From JBLNCE01 sp050260415 (GTDB taxonomy: Bacteria; Bacillota; UBA4882; JAAYXC01), in the NCBI GenBank assembly GCA_050260415.1, contig JBLNCE010000097.1, positions 1 to 34,187 of the forward strand: DNA of 34,187 nucleotides. Direction: 5' to 3'. Below are positions 23,147 through 31,392 of the stretch, piece after piece. Position 1 is the first letter of the stretch; each line of letters starts with the position of its first letter. Both the position numbers and the translations under genes were made by a program. Below the pieces are notes generated by a model. It did no database searches. It was not told the origin of the DNA and saw only the letters and a program-made list of their open reading frames with translations.

Positions 23147-23284
23147 CCCATGCACGCCGCCGATCTGGATCGATCCTTTCGGGAAACGCCGACCTGCTTG
23201 CCCGAGAGATAAAGCGGCGGATGGCCCTGGCCGGCCGGCCCGTCGTCACGGTGGAGCGCCCCAAATCTCTAAAACGGTCGGGCA

Positions 23285-23740
23285 CTACCCGCGCTTCTGT
23301 TCCAGCCTCGTCCAATGCCAGATTAAAAACGCAGCGGTCAGTCCGTAGAGTTGGTGTTCGGCCAGAGACGACAGGCGGAAAATTGGGTCGAGCGGCACCA
23401 GCCGGCAGAAGGCTCCCACCCCGAGGCCGGAGCCAAAAAGCCAGATGGCGTTGCCGGCGACGAAACCCTTGTACCACCAGAGATCGCGACCGAAATGCCT
23501 GAAGATCAGGAGGAGTACCATCCCGAGCACGCCGCCCACGATGATGTCGGCCGCGGCGCCGACGACCAGCGCCAGCGGACTCCCGATATCTTCCCGCGCG
23601 ACGAATACCGAAGCCGCGAGGTGCCAATAGGTCAACTTGACCCAACCAAGACGGTAGAGCGAGTAATTAGGTACGTCCTTGACCAAGGTCGCCGCCATCC
23701 CGGCCATCGTGCCGGCCAGGACGCCATCCATCCGCCGCAC
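23285..23740 (-). CDS. Small conserved-looking integral membrane protein (151 aa), function unknown
   Basis: This 151-residue protein has four hydrophobic stretches, roughly residues 5-20, 38-47, 55-80 and 88-105. Conserved-looking polar positions (DVPNY, LTYWHLAA, RHFGRDLWWYKG) punctuate them. The C-terminus HQLYGLTAAFLIWHW is amphipathic. It resembles a class of unnamed small membrane proteins of Bacillota, but I cannot name it. The start is taken as GTG at 23738-23740 with GGAGG 8 bases upstream. A longer frame to 24007 would overlap the divergent gene on the other strand and has no ribosome site. It is divergent from the LivH-like gene with 133 bases between them. Confidence 0.65.
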   Translation of the reverse strand: MRRMDGVLAGTMAGMAATLVKDVPNYSLYRLGWVKLTYWHLAASVFVAREDIGSPLALVVGAAADIIVGGVLGMVLLLIFRHFGRDLWWYKGFVAGNAIWLFGSGLGVGAFCRLVPLDPIFRLSSLAEHQLYGLTAAFLIWHWTRLEQKRG

Positions 23741-23873
23741 CAACCCGGCCTCCGCATCGATTCCTAATCGCGACGTTAGTCTAACCAATCGGAGCGCGTC
23801 GAACTCGATAGAAGAAGGTCTTCCGCGCCCGGAGGCGAAGAAGATCGCAAACCCAGCGACAGGAGGAGTGCTT

Positions 23874-24716
23874 TTGCCGCTATTTCCGGTCTTCATGGAC
23901 GGCTTGACCGCCGGGGCCATATACGCCCTCTGCGCAACGGGTTTCACGGCCGCTTTCCGCGGCTTGGGGTTTTCAAGGGTCAAGCATGGCCTCCTGATCT
24001 CGTTCACCGCTCTGGCCGGCTTCCTGGCCGCGCGGATGCTACGGATGCCGTTTCTAGAAGCTTTGGGGATCGCGGCCTCGGTTGGCGCCGCCTTGGGCTT
24101 GGCGGCGGGATCCCTACACCCGCCTAAGACTGGTGCCGAGGACCGGCCGACGCGCGCTTACTACTTCACGCCTTTGACCGCCGGATCGATCCTTGCCTGC
24201 CTGGTTGCTTTCGCCTACCGAACCGGATCCTACTCTTGGCCGAGTTTCTTCCCGATCGTGACCTTGAAGCTCGGCGGGCATCTCCTGGGCGTACTGGACC
24301 TGTCATCGTGCGTGGTTGCCCTCGCCCTTCTTCCGCTCGCGGCGCTCGCCGTCTCATGGATAAAACGCATCCGGCACGGCCCGCGGCTGGCCGCGCAGAC
24401 CGCCCTGGCCGTGGCCGGTCTGTTGGGCGCGGCGGGCGGTTTCCTGACCGGGCTGTCTTACCTTCTCCATCCCCAGCTCGATCTGGTCCTTGTCAAAGGC
24501 TTTCTGGCCGCCAATTTAGCTGGTCAAGGCGGTTTGTTCCGATCGGCGGCGGCCGCGATCGTCCTTGGCCTGGCGGAAGCGTTGCTCGCGGCGTACATCG
24601 GCGCGTGGGCCTCGCCCGCCGGCCTCCTCCTGGCCGCGCTGGTCCTCGCCGTCCGTCACCTGACGAAAGCCTCTCGAACCACGCAAACTATCCGGTGGAA
24701 TGAGGAACGGTTCTAG
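23874..24716 (+). CDS. Divergent LivH-like membrane protein, orphan
   Basis: This 280-residue protein has about eight hydrophobic segments. Residues 7-30 (MDGLTAGAIYALCATGFTAA) align with the window's own LivH (NGISLGSLYALIAIGYTMVY), and RGLGFSRVKHG matches the LivH RLINFAHG position. The resemblance to the permease fold continues in the hydrophobic pattern, but the usual EAA-like ATPase-contact loop (R-A-x-x-x-D-x-x-x-A-x-x-x-G) is not visible, and no ATPase, LivM or binding protein lies nearby. Start is TTG at 23874, 7 bases after AGGAGG, and no ATG suits. It may be a degenerate or repurposed permease. Being intact over 280 codons argues that it is maintained. Confidence 0.65.
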   Translation: MPLFPVFMDGLTAGAIYALCATGFTAAFRGLGFSRVKHGLLISFTALAGFLAARMLRMPFLEALGIAASVGAALGLAAGSLHPPKTGAEDRPTRAYYFTPLTAGSILACLVAFAYRTGSYSWPSFFPIVTLKLGGHLLGVLDLSSCVVALALLPLAALAVSWIKRIRHGPRLAAQTALAVAGLLGAAGGFLTGLSYLLHPQLDLVLVKGFLAANLAGQGGLFRSAAAAIVLGLAEALLAAYIGAWASPAGLLLAALVLAVRHLTKASRTTQTIRWNEERF

Positions 24717-24768
24717 AAGTACCATGGAAAAGCTCGTCCGGAGAACGCGGCTGTCTTGGTCCCGCGGT

Positions 24769-24798
24769 CAAAATACAGCGGGGGCCGTAGGCCCCCGC
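24769..24798 (-). terminator. Rho-independent terminator of the CBM25-like gene
   Basis: A perfect 9-bp stem GCGGGGGCC / GGCCCCCGC (24778-24786 and 24790-24798, 3-base loop) is followed on the minus strand by TGTATTTTGAC. It lies 27 bases after the stop at 24825, and also sits beyond the plus-strand gene ending at 24716, where it lacks a T-run. Confidence 0.8.
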
Positions 24799-24824
24799 CC
24801 TTCACATCCGTTTACCGCGCGCTC

Positions 24825-25121
24825 TCAAGACGCCCCGACGCGCCAGTTGAGACCGTTATTGTTATCCCAGTGGTCCGCGCTGTCCTTAAAACAGAAATCG
24901 ATCTGACGGACGCTGGCGGTTGTTTTAATATCGGCCTCGAAACGGTCGCCGATGCGTTCCATGGGGATCGTGGTGGTCTTTTTCCAGCCATCGACCCCAT
25001 AATGCAGGTAGACTCGGTCCGCGCCGCTCTTTGCCAGAAGGCCGTTATAACGGATCTTGGTGAGGCCGCCCGCTTTGAGGGGCTCCGGATCGACCTGAAC
25101 CCGGTCGTCGAACAGGTGCAC
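24825..25121 (-). CDS. Single-domain carbohydrate-binding protein, CBM25-like
   Basis: The 98-residue protein is almost entirely one beta-sandwich module: PEPLKAGGLTKIRYNGLLAK (about 13-32), GADRVYLHYGVDGWKKTTTI (about 34-53) with the ligand-type Trp, and the end block QIDFCFKDSADHWDNNNG then NW. These are hallmarks of the CBM25 starch/alpha-glucan-binding family as found in stand-alone proteins of Clostridia. There is no signal peptide or catalytic domain, so it is probably cytoplasmic, perhaps binding glycogen. Start is GTG at 25119-25121 with AAGGAGG 8 bases upstream. It is followed by a strong terminator, which makes it a short independent unit. Confidence 0.82.
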   Translation of the reverse strand: MHLFDDRVQVDPEPLKAGGLTKIRYNGLLAKSGADRVYLHYGVDGWKKTTTIPMERIGDRFEADIKTTASVRQIDFCFKDSADHWDNNNGLNWRVGAS

Positions 25122-25224
25122 TTCAGTTTCCTCCTTGCAGGATATATTGCTGTGAGATAGTGTGCACCCCAGGTGAAGCTGTCTTCATGGGAAACGAAGT
25201 GCCCCATGCCATGGCTTGCCAGGT

Positions 25225-26190
25225 TCAGCCGCCATCGCCGCGGCCCAGAGCGGACAGTGCTCGTACCAAGGCGGCAAAATCGAGCGGCAGGTAAACTTTG
25301 GTGGCTTGACCAGACGCCAGATTCCGGCTGATTTCCTGGGCCGTCTGCAGGGCCAGGTAGTGGCGGAGGGCATCCGGTTGCTGCGCCAGGACCTCCGCGA
25401 TGATGCGAAACTTGTAGGCCTCGGCCTCAGCCCGCACTTTGATCGCGTAAGCCTCCCCCTCGCTCTTGATCTTGATGGCCTCCGCCTCGGATTCGGCCGC
25501 CGTGCGTTTCCCTTGCGCGATGGTGATCTCGGATTGGCCGATCGCCTCGGCTTCCCTGATTTTTGCCTCCTTGAGCCCTTCCGCCTGCAGGATTTCCCGC
25601 CGTTTGGCGATCTCCTGCTCTTTTTGCTTTAGCAACTGGTCGGCGAACCGGCCGATCTCAAATTCCTGGATCTCGAGGCGGATGACGTGGATGCCCCAGG
25701 CCGAGGCCACCGCATTGGCTTCGGCGGCCAAGGCATCCGAGATCGCCCGCCGGTTCGCATAGCATTCCTCCAGTGTATGTTTGGCTAGTTCAGCCCGGAG
25801 GATGGACTGGACCGTGTTGCGCAGGGCGCCGACATAGTCTTCCACGCCAAAGAGGGCGCGTTTGGGATCGGTGACGCGGAAATAGACGATCGCATCCACC
25901 TCAAACTGGACATTATCTCTGGAGATCACTTTCTCTTTTGGGTAATCAAAGACTACCTCCTTTGTGTCCAGGACCGACGTGCGCACGGTCTCCAGGCTGT
26001 CCGGATCGGTTACGGTGAAAACATGGATGCGCCCCAACAAGCCCCAGCCGGAAAGGTAACACCGCAAACCGGGCTTGAGCGCCTTGCGAAAGCGCCCGAA
26101 CCGCGTCACCACCTTGCAGGTGCCTTCGTCCACCATCTCAAAACGCAGCAGCCCCAGGGCAATCTTGTTCAAGAAGCCGGTCAGCATCAT
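25225..26190 (-). CDS. SPFH/band 7 family protein (stomatin/prohibitin-like)
   Basis: This protein of about 321 residues has a short N-terminal hydrophobic/amphipathic anchor (LTGFLNKIALGLLRF), a band 7 domain at about 20-190 (VVTRFGRFRKALKPGLRCY, VISRDNVQFEVDAIVYFRVT, LRNTVQSILRAELAKHTLEE, WGIHVIRLEIQEFEI), then a long Glu/Ala/Lys-rich coiled coil (about 195-285). Such proteins form membrane-associated oligomers and often partner with FtsH or NfeD proteases; no partner gene is adjacent here. The start is uncertain among three close ATG codons. The second (26190) is chosen because GGAGG stands 6 bases upstream, while the first directly abuts it. It is divergent from pepF. Confidence 0.9.
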   Translation of the reverse strand: MMLTGFLNKIALGLLRFEMVDEGTCKVVTRFGRFRKALKPGLRCYLSGWGLLGRIHVFTVTDPDSLETVRTSVLDTKEVVFDYPKEKVISRDNVQFEVDAIVYFRVTDPKRALFGVEDYVGALRNTVQSILRAELAKHTLEECYANRRAISDALAAEANAVASAWGIHVIRLEIQEFEIGRFADQLLKQKEQEIAKRREILQAEGLKEAKIREAEAIGQSEITIAQGKRTAAESEAEAIKIKSEGEAYAIKVRAEAEAYKFRIIAEVLAQQPDALRHYLALQTAQEISRNLASGQATKVYLPLDFAALVRALSALGRGDGG

Positions 26191-26497
26191 CTTCATCCTC
26201 CCTTACCCACCACGCGGATAGACTAATCATATTTGCCCGGCGCGGAAAGCTTGCCTGCGATAAACATCGCGGCCACGCAGGATCTATCCTGTGCAGGGCG
26301 AAAAGATCTCTCTTGGAGGACCCTGGAACATGCCGGCCGCTTTCCCCGTCCAACCAACTAAGGGAGACGCAATAAACCGCGCGGTGGCTCGAGAGGTATT
26401 TCGCCCATTTATAAGAGAGGTCCGAGAACCCGGGCGTTTTCTTGGCACGGTTGGCGGGGAGAATAGAGCAAAGCGACCTTTGGAAGGTGGTCGACCG
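26191..26497. other. Intergenic region between divergent SPFH and pepF genes
   Basis: No RNA, repeat or clear promoter was recognised. An ATG at 26330, preceded by GGAGG, is in frame with pepF and would add 56 residues of unlikely composition. It is noted but not chosen as the start. A weak CCTGCG...CGCAGG pairing occurs at about 26254-26282. Confidence 0.4.
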
Positions 26498-28315
26498 ATG
26501 ACTTTTGCGAAAGAGCTGCCCAAACGGGCCGAGATCCCTGAATCCGACCGCTGGAAACTGGAAGATATCTTCCCGAGCGACGCCGATTGGGAGGAAGGTT
26601 TTGCCCGCGCCAAGAGCATGACGCCCACGCTGGAAGCCTTCCAGGGCACACTCGGACAATCCCCGGCCCGGTTGCTGGCTTGCCTCGAAACCCGGGACCG
26701 CTTGGGCGAGCTGTTTGAACGCTTGTACGTCTATGCGCATATGAAGAGGGACGAAGATAACGCCAACCCGACTTACCAAGCCCTCTTCGATCGGGCCGAG
26801 GGGCTCGGTGTGCAAGTCGCCTCCGCCGCGGCGTATATCGTCCCGGAGATCCTGTCCCTGCCCGCCGGCACGATCCCGGCCTACCTGGCGTCGGAACCCG
26901 CTCTTGGTCTCTACCGCCATCATCTCGAGGAGATCGACCGCCGGCGGCCGCATACCCTCTCCACCTCCGAGGAACAGCTGCTGGCCCAGGCCGGCGAGGT
27001 CTTCCAGGCGCCTGACAACATCTTTACCATGCTTGATACGGCGGATCTGAAGTTCCCCACGATTACCGACGCCGACGGCACGCCGGTGGAACTTACCAAG
27101 GGCCGCTACATCCGCTTCCTCGAGAGTCCGGAGCGGCGGGTCCGCCAGGAAGCTTTTGCCACTTTCCTCGAGACTTACCGCCTGCGCCGCAATACCATGG
27201 CGGCGACCCTGAGCGCCAGCGTCAAGCGCGACGTCTTTCAAGCGCGCGTCAGGCACCACGCATCCGCCCTGTCCGCCGCCCTCTTTGAGGACAATGTGCC
27301 GGTCGACGTCTACCACAGCCTGATCGAGGCCGTGCACAGGGGCCTCCCCTTGCTGCACCGCTACCTCGACCTCAAGAGGCGGCTGATGGGCCTGGCGGAT
27401 CTGCATCTCTACGACGTCTACGCCGCGCCCGTGCCGGATCCGGGGATCGAGTACACCATGACCCAGGCGGAGGACTTGGTAGCCGCCTCGCTGCGGCCGC
27501 TCGGGGAGGAATACGGTAAGGTACTGCGTTCCGGTTTCCAAAACCGCTGGATCGACGTGCACGAAAACGCCGGCAAGACCGGCGGGGCTTATTCCTGGGG
27601 GCCTTACGGCGTGCATCCATACGTCCTCCTCAACTATCAGGGCCGCCTCAAGGACGTCTTCACCCTGGCGCACGAGATGGGACACGCCATGCATTCGCAT
27701 TTTTCCTACGGCCGGCAACCCTTTGTCTATGCCCACTATTCGATCTTCCTGGCCGAGATCGCCTCGACCCTGAACGAGACCCTGCTCTTTGAGTATCTTC
27801 TCCGCGAGAACGCGGATCCCAAGATGCGCCTCTATCTTCTCCACCATTATCTCGAGGAGTTTCGCGGCACCGTCTTCCGGCAGACGATGTTCGCGGAATT
27901 CGAGAAATTGATCCATGCCCGGGCGGAGGCCGGCGAGGCGCTTACGGCCGACGATCTATCCGGTATCTACCTTGATCTCAACCGCGCCTATTTTGGCGCG
28001 GGCATCGTGGTCGACGAGCAGATCGCCATGGAATGGGCGCGCATCCCGCATTTCTACAACGCTTTCTACGTTTACAAATACGCGACCGGTTTCAGCGCCG
28101 CCACCGCCCTCGCCAAGCAGATCGAGACGGAAGGCGCCCCGGCCGTGGCCAGGTACCTCGAATTCCTCGCGGGCGGTTCCTCGGATTACCCGAACGAGCA
28201 GCTCAAACGCGCCGGCGTGGACCTGACCAAGCCAGAGCCGGTGGAGCGGGCGCTCGGCGTCTTCGCCGCCTACTTGGACATGCTCGCCGCGGAGACCGAA
28301 ACGGTGGGGGTATAA
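26498..28315 (+). CDS. pepF: M3 family oligoendopeptidase F
   Basis: This 605-residue zinc metallopeptidase cleaves short peptides in the cytoplasm. The zinc site is HEMGH at 392-396 with the third ligand Glu 420 in LAEIASTLNE. Family blocks include RWKLEDIFPSDADWEEGF (18-35), YAHMKRDEDN, ENAGKTGGAYSWG (356-368), HSHFSYGRQPFVYAHYSIFL and the C-terminal FYNAFYVYKYATGFSAA. The ATG at 26498 is preceded by GGAAGG/AGGTGG. The upstream in-frame extension is rejected because PepF proteins normally begin just before the LEDIF segment. It is monocistronic and intact. A 592-codon open frame on the other strand is only its shadow. Confidence 0.95.
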   Translation: MTFAKELPKRAEIPESDRWKLEDIFPSDADWEEGFARAKSMTPTLEAFQGTLGQSPARLLACLETRDRLGELFERLYVYAHMKRDEDNANPTYQALFDRAEGLGVQVASAAAYIVPEILSLPAGTIPAYLASEPALGLYRHHLEEIDRRRPHTLSTSEEQLLAQAGEVFQAPDNIFTMLDTADLKFPTITDADGTPVELTKGRYIRFLESPERRVRQEAFATFLETYRLRRNTMAATLSASVKRDVFQARVRHHASALSAALFEDNVPVDVYHSLIEAVHRGLPLLHRYLDLKRRLMGLADLHLYDVYAAPVPDPGIEYTMTQAEDLVAASLRPLGEEYGKVLRSGFQNRWIDVHENAGKTGGAYSWGPYGVHPYVLLNYQGRLKDVFTLAHEMGHAMHSHFSYGRQPFVYAHYSIFLAEIASTLNETLLFEYLLRENADPKMRLYLLHHYLEEFRGTVFRQTMFAEFEKLIHARAEAGEALTADDLSGIYLDLNRAYFGAGIVVDEQIAMEWARIPHFYNAFYVYKYATGFSAATALAKQIETEGAPAVARYLEFLAGGSSDYPNEQLKRAGVDLTKPEPVERALGVFAAYLDMLAAETETVGV

Positions 28316-28336
28316 GAGCTCGTAATCTGGACAATA

Positions 28337-28473
28337 GACAGGATTAACAGGATTTTGTGCCACGCTGAGCGAAGCGAAGAGTCTACATCCGATTCACGCT
28401 TCGATACCGGCGGGAATCCAAAGATCTCTTAGTTTTGAACCTTGGGAGATTCTTCGCCTCGCTCGGAATGACA
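28337..28473. repeat. Cluster of dispersed intergenic repeat motifs
   Basis: The direct repeat ACAGGATTA/ACAGGATTT lies at 28338-28355. CACGCTGAGCGAAGCGAAGAGTCT at 28361-28384 is inverted relative to AGATTCTTCGCCTCGCTC, then GGAATG, at 28447-28470, with about 19 of 24 positions alike. Both motif types are, from memory, widespread in intergenic DNA of many environmental bacteria. They fill the gap between pepF and the PKD-protein gene. Confidence 0.55.
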
Positions 28474-28511
28474 GGGGTAATGGACCATTATAAACGCAAG
28501 GAGAGGATCAC

Positions 28512-30242
28512 ATGCGCAAGGCGGCATTCGGCTTACTTCTTCTATGCTTCGTCCTGGTCTGCCCCCTCTCGTTGGCCGCTCCAGCTCAACTGGAGACCGT
28601 GGATTTCCTGGCCAAGGATTACAACCTCTCGATCAGCAAGTACGACGAACGGGCCAGCTTGGTCTTTCCGGAGCGGCCGCTGTCTTTTGAGGCCGAGATC
28701 CCGTATCAGGCATCCGTTGACGACCGCAGATCCAGCGACAGGCCGGCTTATCTCCGTCTCACCATCGTAGCGCCGGGGGGCGGCGTCTTCGAAGAGATCA
28801 TTCTACGCCCGGGGGACAAGAAAAACGGGGTCATCCGGCTTCTACCCGGTTATCAAGTGAGGCTCGACGCCTATTGCGGACAATACACATTCCTCTTCGT
28901 CAAGAACGGTGCGGACATCCGCGCCAAGCTGCACTGGCCGGAATTCCGTTTCGCCGCGCGCGAGCAGTTTAGGTATTACGCCTATACCTTCTCCGCCGCG
29001 GGCTGGGCCGAAGTGGACCGCATGACCTGGGATTTCGGCGACGGCACCAAGGCCGAAGGCGCGCAGGTCGAACACGTCTACAGGAAGCCCGGCACCTATA
29101 AATTGCAGGTCTTCGGCTACCGGGGCCGCACGCCCGTGCAGAACTATCAGCGTAATATGGTTGTCCCGGACTTCATCGAGGTCAAGCCGGAGGTCGGACC
29201 GCTCGAGGGAGCCGCGGAATTCGTCGTCCAGTGCCGCTCGGGACTCACGACGCATTACGGCGAACAAGCCGAGTGTGTCTGGGATTTTGGCGACGGCACC
29301 CCGCCTGTTATCGCCGACGACGCCGAACACACCTACCGCCAGGCCGGCCGCTATACCTTAACCATGACCGCGCGCTCCCTCTCTTCGAGCTACAACGTGC
29401 GCAAGACCTGGACCGTAACCGTGCGTCCGCTCAGCGTACAGGCCAAGGCCCTGATCACCCCGCTCGAAGGGCCGGTTCCGCTCAAGATCGAATGCCTGGC
29501 CCAGCCGCGCGTGGACGGCCAGCCGGTGGATCTCGCCTACCGCTGGGACTTCGGCGACGGCAACTTCGCCGAGCAGACCAAGGCGACCCATTACTACGGC
29601 GCCGTCGGGCAGTATCAGGTCACGCTCACGATCGCCGACCGTCTCCACCCTGAACTATATATCCAGCCCGTGACCTACGTTGTCCGCGCGCTGCCGCCGG
29701 TGCTCAACGTCAGTCCAACGGCCAATCCAACCCAGGGCAACGCGCCGCTCACCGTGGCCTTTGAATCCGGGCTGACGGTACGGGGGTATCCGGCCGATCC
29801 CCAATATAGGTGGGATTTTGGCGACGGCACTACTGCGAAGGAAGCGAACCCCGTGCATACGTTCCAATCATACGGGGAGTATGAGGTGCAACTCACGGTT
29901 ACGGACGCGATCCACAAGACCGAGGTGCGTGGCCGGGTGCACGTCTCCGTGCGGCAGGGTTCCGGGTCCGTACCCAGCGGTATTTCGGCGAGCATCAACG
30001 CCGAGCCCCGTTCGGGGCGGGCGCCCCTTTCCGTAGTCTTCCGCGGCCAGGCCACGGCCGCCGACCCCAATGCCGTGTTGAGCTACGAATGGGAGTTCGG
30101 CGACGGCCAGCGGGGTTACGGCCAGACCATCTCCCATATTTACCAGAGGCCCGGCTCGTACCGCGCCATCCTGACCGTCCGCGACACCAGGGCCGGGCGG
30201 ACCGATTACGGGCGGGCCGAGCTTGTGGTGACGGTGAGCTAG
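28512..30242 (+). CDS. Secreted protein with five PKD domains
   Basis: This 576-residue protein has a signal peptide at about 1-23 (short basic start, LLLLCFVLVCPLSLAAPA). Residues 25-150 form an N-terminal region without a recognised family. Five PKD domains follow, each marked by WDFGDG or WEFGDG near residues 173, 257, 345, 434 and 527, with the usual following H-x-Y/F and Y-x-V/L-x-L-x-V strands. PKD domains are extracellular beta-sandwich spacers or binding modules on enzymes and surface proteins. No catalytic domain, LPXTG motif or membrane anchor is seen, so it is probably released or held noncovalently. Start is ATG 28512 with AAGGAG upstream, and it ends at a strong terminator. Confidence 0.9.
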   Translation: MRKAAFGLLLLCFVLVCPLSLAAPAQLETVDFLAKDYNLSISKYDERASLVFPERPLSFEAEIPYQASVDDRRSSDRPAYLRLTIVAPGGGVFEEIILRPGDKKNGVIRLLPGYQVRLDAYCGQYTFLFVKNGADIRAKLHWPEFRFAAREQFRYYAYTFSAAGWAEVDRMTWDFGDGTKAEGAQVEHVYRKPGTYKLQVFGYRGRTPVQNYQRNMVVPDFIEVKPEVGPLEGAAEFVVQCRSGLTTHYGEQAECVWDFGDGTPPVIADDAEHTYRQAGRYTLTMTARSLSSSYNVRKTWTVTVRPLSVQAKALITPLEGPVPLKIECLAQPRVDGQPVDLAYRWDFGDGNFAEQTKATHYYGAVGQYQVTLTIADRLHPELYIQPVTYVVRALPPVLNVSPTANPTQGNAPLTVAFESGLTVRGYPADPQYRWDFGDGTTAKEANPVHTFQSYGEYEVQLTVTDAIHKTEVRGRVHVSVRQGSGSVPSGISASINAEPRSGRAPLSVVFRGQATAADPNAVLSYEWEFGDGQRGYGQTISHIYQRPGSYRAILTVRDTRAGRTDYGRAELVVTVS

Positions 30243-30266
30243 GAACCATCCGATTCAGCGGAGATG

Positions 30267-30308
30267 AAAACCCGCCTGCCGTGCGAAACGGAAGGCGGGT
30301 TTTTTTTG
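30267..30308 (+). terminator. Rho-independent terminator of the PKD-protein gene
   Basis: AAAACCCGCCT and its complement AGGCGGGTTTT flank an inner CCGT...ACGG stem. The hairpin is followed by a run of eight T on the plus strand. It lies 25 bases after the stop. Confidence 0.95.
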
Positions 30309-30430
30309 AAATCCGGGTCGGGTAACCGCAAGATCCTGCCCCAACATCGCAGGATGTGCCCGAGGTAAGGGATTGGCCGGGGGAGAACTCTCATGCGTCA
30401 AACGAATATGGGTGCAAAGGGGATTTTGTC

Positions 30431-31306
30431 ATGGCGACAACCTTGATCGATCGTCACTTTATGGAGTTGCTCACGCCAAAACAGAATTCGGAGAATATCG
30501 ACGCTGATTTTGGTAAATTTCAGGAAAGATACGAGCTATTTCTCAACAACGACTATGTCATCTGCATCACCGATAACCCGATGGGCAACTTGTCCTATAC
30601 GGGCGCGGAAGTGATCGGCACGTTCGAATTGCCGGTCAAGTCCGAGAACCTGATGATCCACCTGAACACCTTTCACCGCAAGACCGACGAAAAATACAAT
30701 CCGGCCAAGGAGCAGAACGAGCAGGACCTCGACATCCTCCTCCAGCACACGCTCGCGCTCGGCGGCAAGTACCTGCTCTGCGTCTCCGGCGACGGCAGCG
30801 ACCGCCTGCCGCGGCTCAAGCCGGAAAACCTCGGCTACGATCCCGAGCAAGTCAAGACCGTGACCTCCGTCCAGCTCATCGAGTACATCAATAAAGCCTA
30901 CCCCGGGCAATTCGAGATCGGCGTGGCCTACAACCACTACGAGCCGGTCAAGGAGGAACTGGAAAAGCTCGAACGCAAACTGGCGGTGGGGGCCAAGTTC
31001 ATCGTCACCCAGCCGGTGGCCATGGACGAGTCGAGCGACCCGCGCATCGCCGCGGCCAATGCCTCGCTCCGCGAGATGCTGCGCATGGCGGACGCGGCCG
31101 GCGTACAGGTGATCCTCGAGGCCTGGATGTCGCAGAAGCTGGCCCATCTGCTCCCCGAATGCGTGGGCTACGAGATCGACTTCGGCCAGTTCGAGCCCTG
31201 GACCAACCTGACGCGGATGCGGGAGGCGTATCCGGAGCGGAAGTTCTACTTGAGCATGATCTTCGGGCCGCAGAGCCTGGAAAAGGCGGAGGCGATCATT
31301 CGGTAG
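30431..31306 (+). CDS. Methylenetetrahydrofolate reductase-like protein (MetF superfamily)
   Basis: This 291-residue TIM-barrel protein has MTHFR-type strand motifs: YVICITDNPMGNLSYTG (about 39-55), YLLCVSGDGSDRLPRLKPEN with the folate/FAD-region pattern (about 115-135), FEIGVAYNHYEP (about 163-175), GAKFIVTQPVAM (about 189-200) and a final FYLSMIFGPQSL. It resembles the MetF superfamily in order and spacing but differs from E. coli MetF at the N-terminus (FMELLTPK in place of FEFFPP). It may be a MetF-like enzyme of C1 metabolism, or a related paralogue with altered substrate. Start is ATG 30431 with AAAGGGG upstream. It stands alone, with a terminator before it and a convergent lipA after it. 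Confidence 0.72.
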   Translation: MATTLIDRHFMELLTPKQNSENIDADFGKFQERYELFLNNDYVICITDNPMGNLSYTGAEVIGTFELPVKSENLMIHLNTFHRKTDEKYNPAKEQNEQDLDILLQHTLALGGKYLLCVSGDGSDRLPRLKPENLGYDPEQVKTVTSVQLIEYINKAYPGQFEIGVAYNHYEPVKEELEKLERKLAVGAKFIVTQPVAMDESSDPRIAAANASLREMLRMADAAGVQVILEAWMSQKLAHLLPECVGYEIDFGQFEPWTNLTRMREAYPERKFYLSMIFGPQSLEKAEAIIR

Positions 31307-31351
31307 GACGGCAAGGGTCGTCATGGAAACCTGGATTCCGACTTCGATCTT

Positions 31352-31387
31352 CCGCGCTGAACACCGTACCGCCTGGATTCAGCGCGG
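31352..31387. terminator. Hairpin between convergent MetF-like gene and lipA
   Basis: A perfect 10-bp stem CCGCGCTGAA / TTCAGCGCGG (31352-31361 and 31378-31387, 16-base loop) lies in the 86-base convergent gap. Its T content after the stem is low in both directions (ATATTTC on plus). It could terminate either gene weakly or be a dispersed repeat. Confidence 0.5.
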
Positions 31388-31392
31388 ATATT

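Noticed and set aside
26360..26440. Possible T-box or other riboswitch leader before pepF
   Set aside because: CGCGCGGTGGCTCGAG only loosely resembles the T-box antiterminator, and no specifier-type structure or terminator follows.
26330..26497. Upstream in-frame ATG with GGAGG as the true pepF start
   Set aside because: It would add 56 residues unlike the family, and a suitable ribosome site is present at 26498 directly before the conserved PepF N-terminus.
26138..27916. A 592-codon open frame on the minus strand
   Set aside because: It is antisense to pepF, whose zinc site and family blocks are unmistakable; composition is that of a shadow frame.
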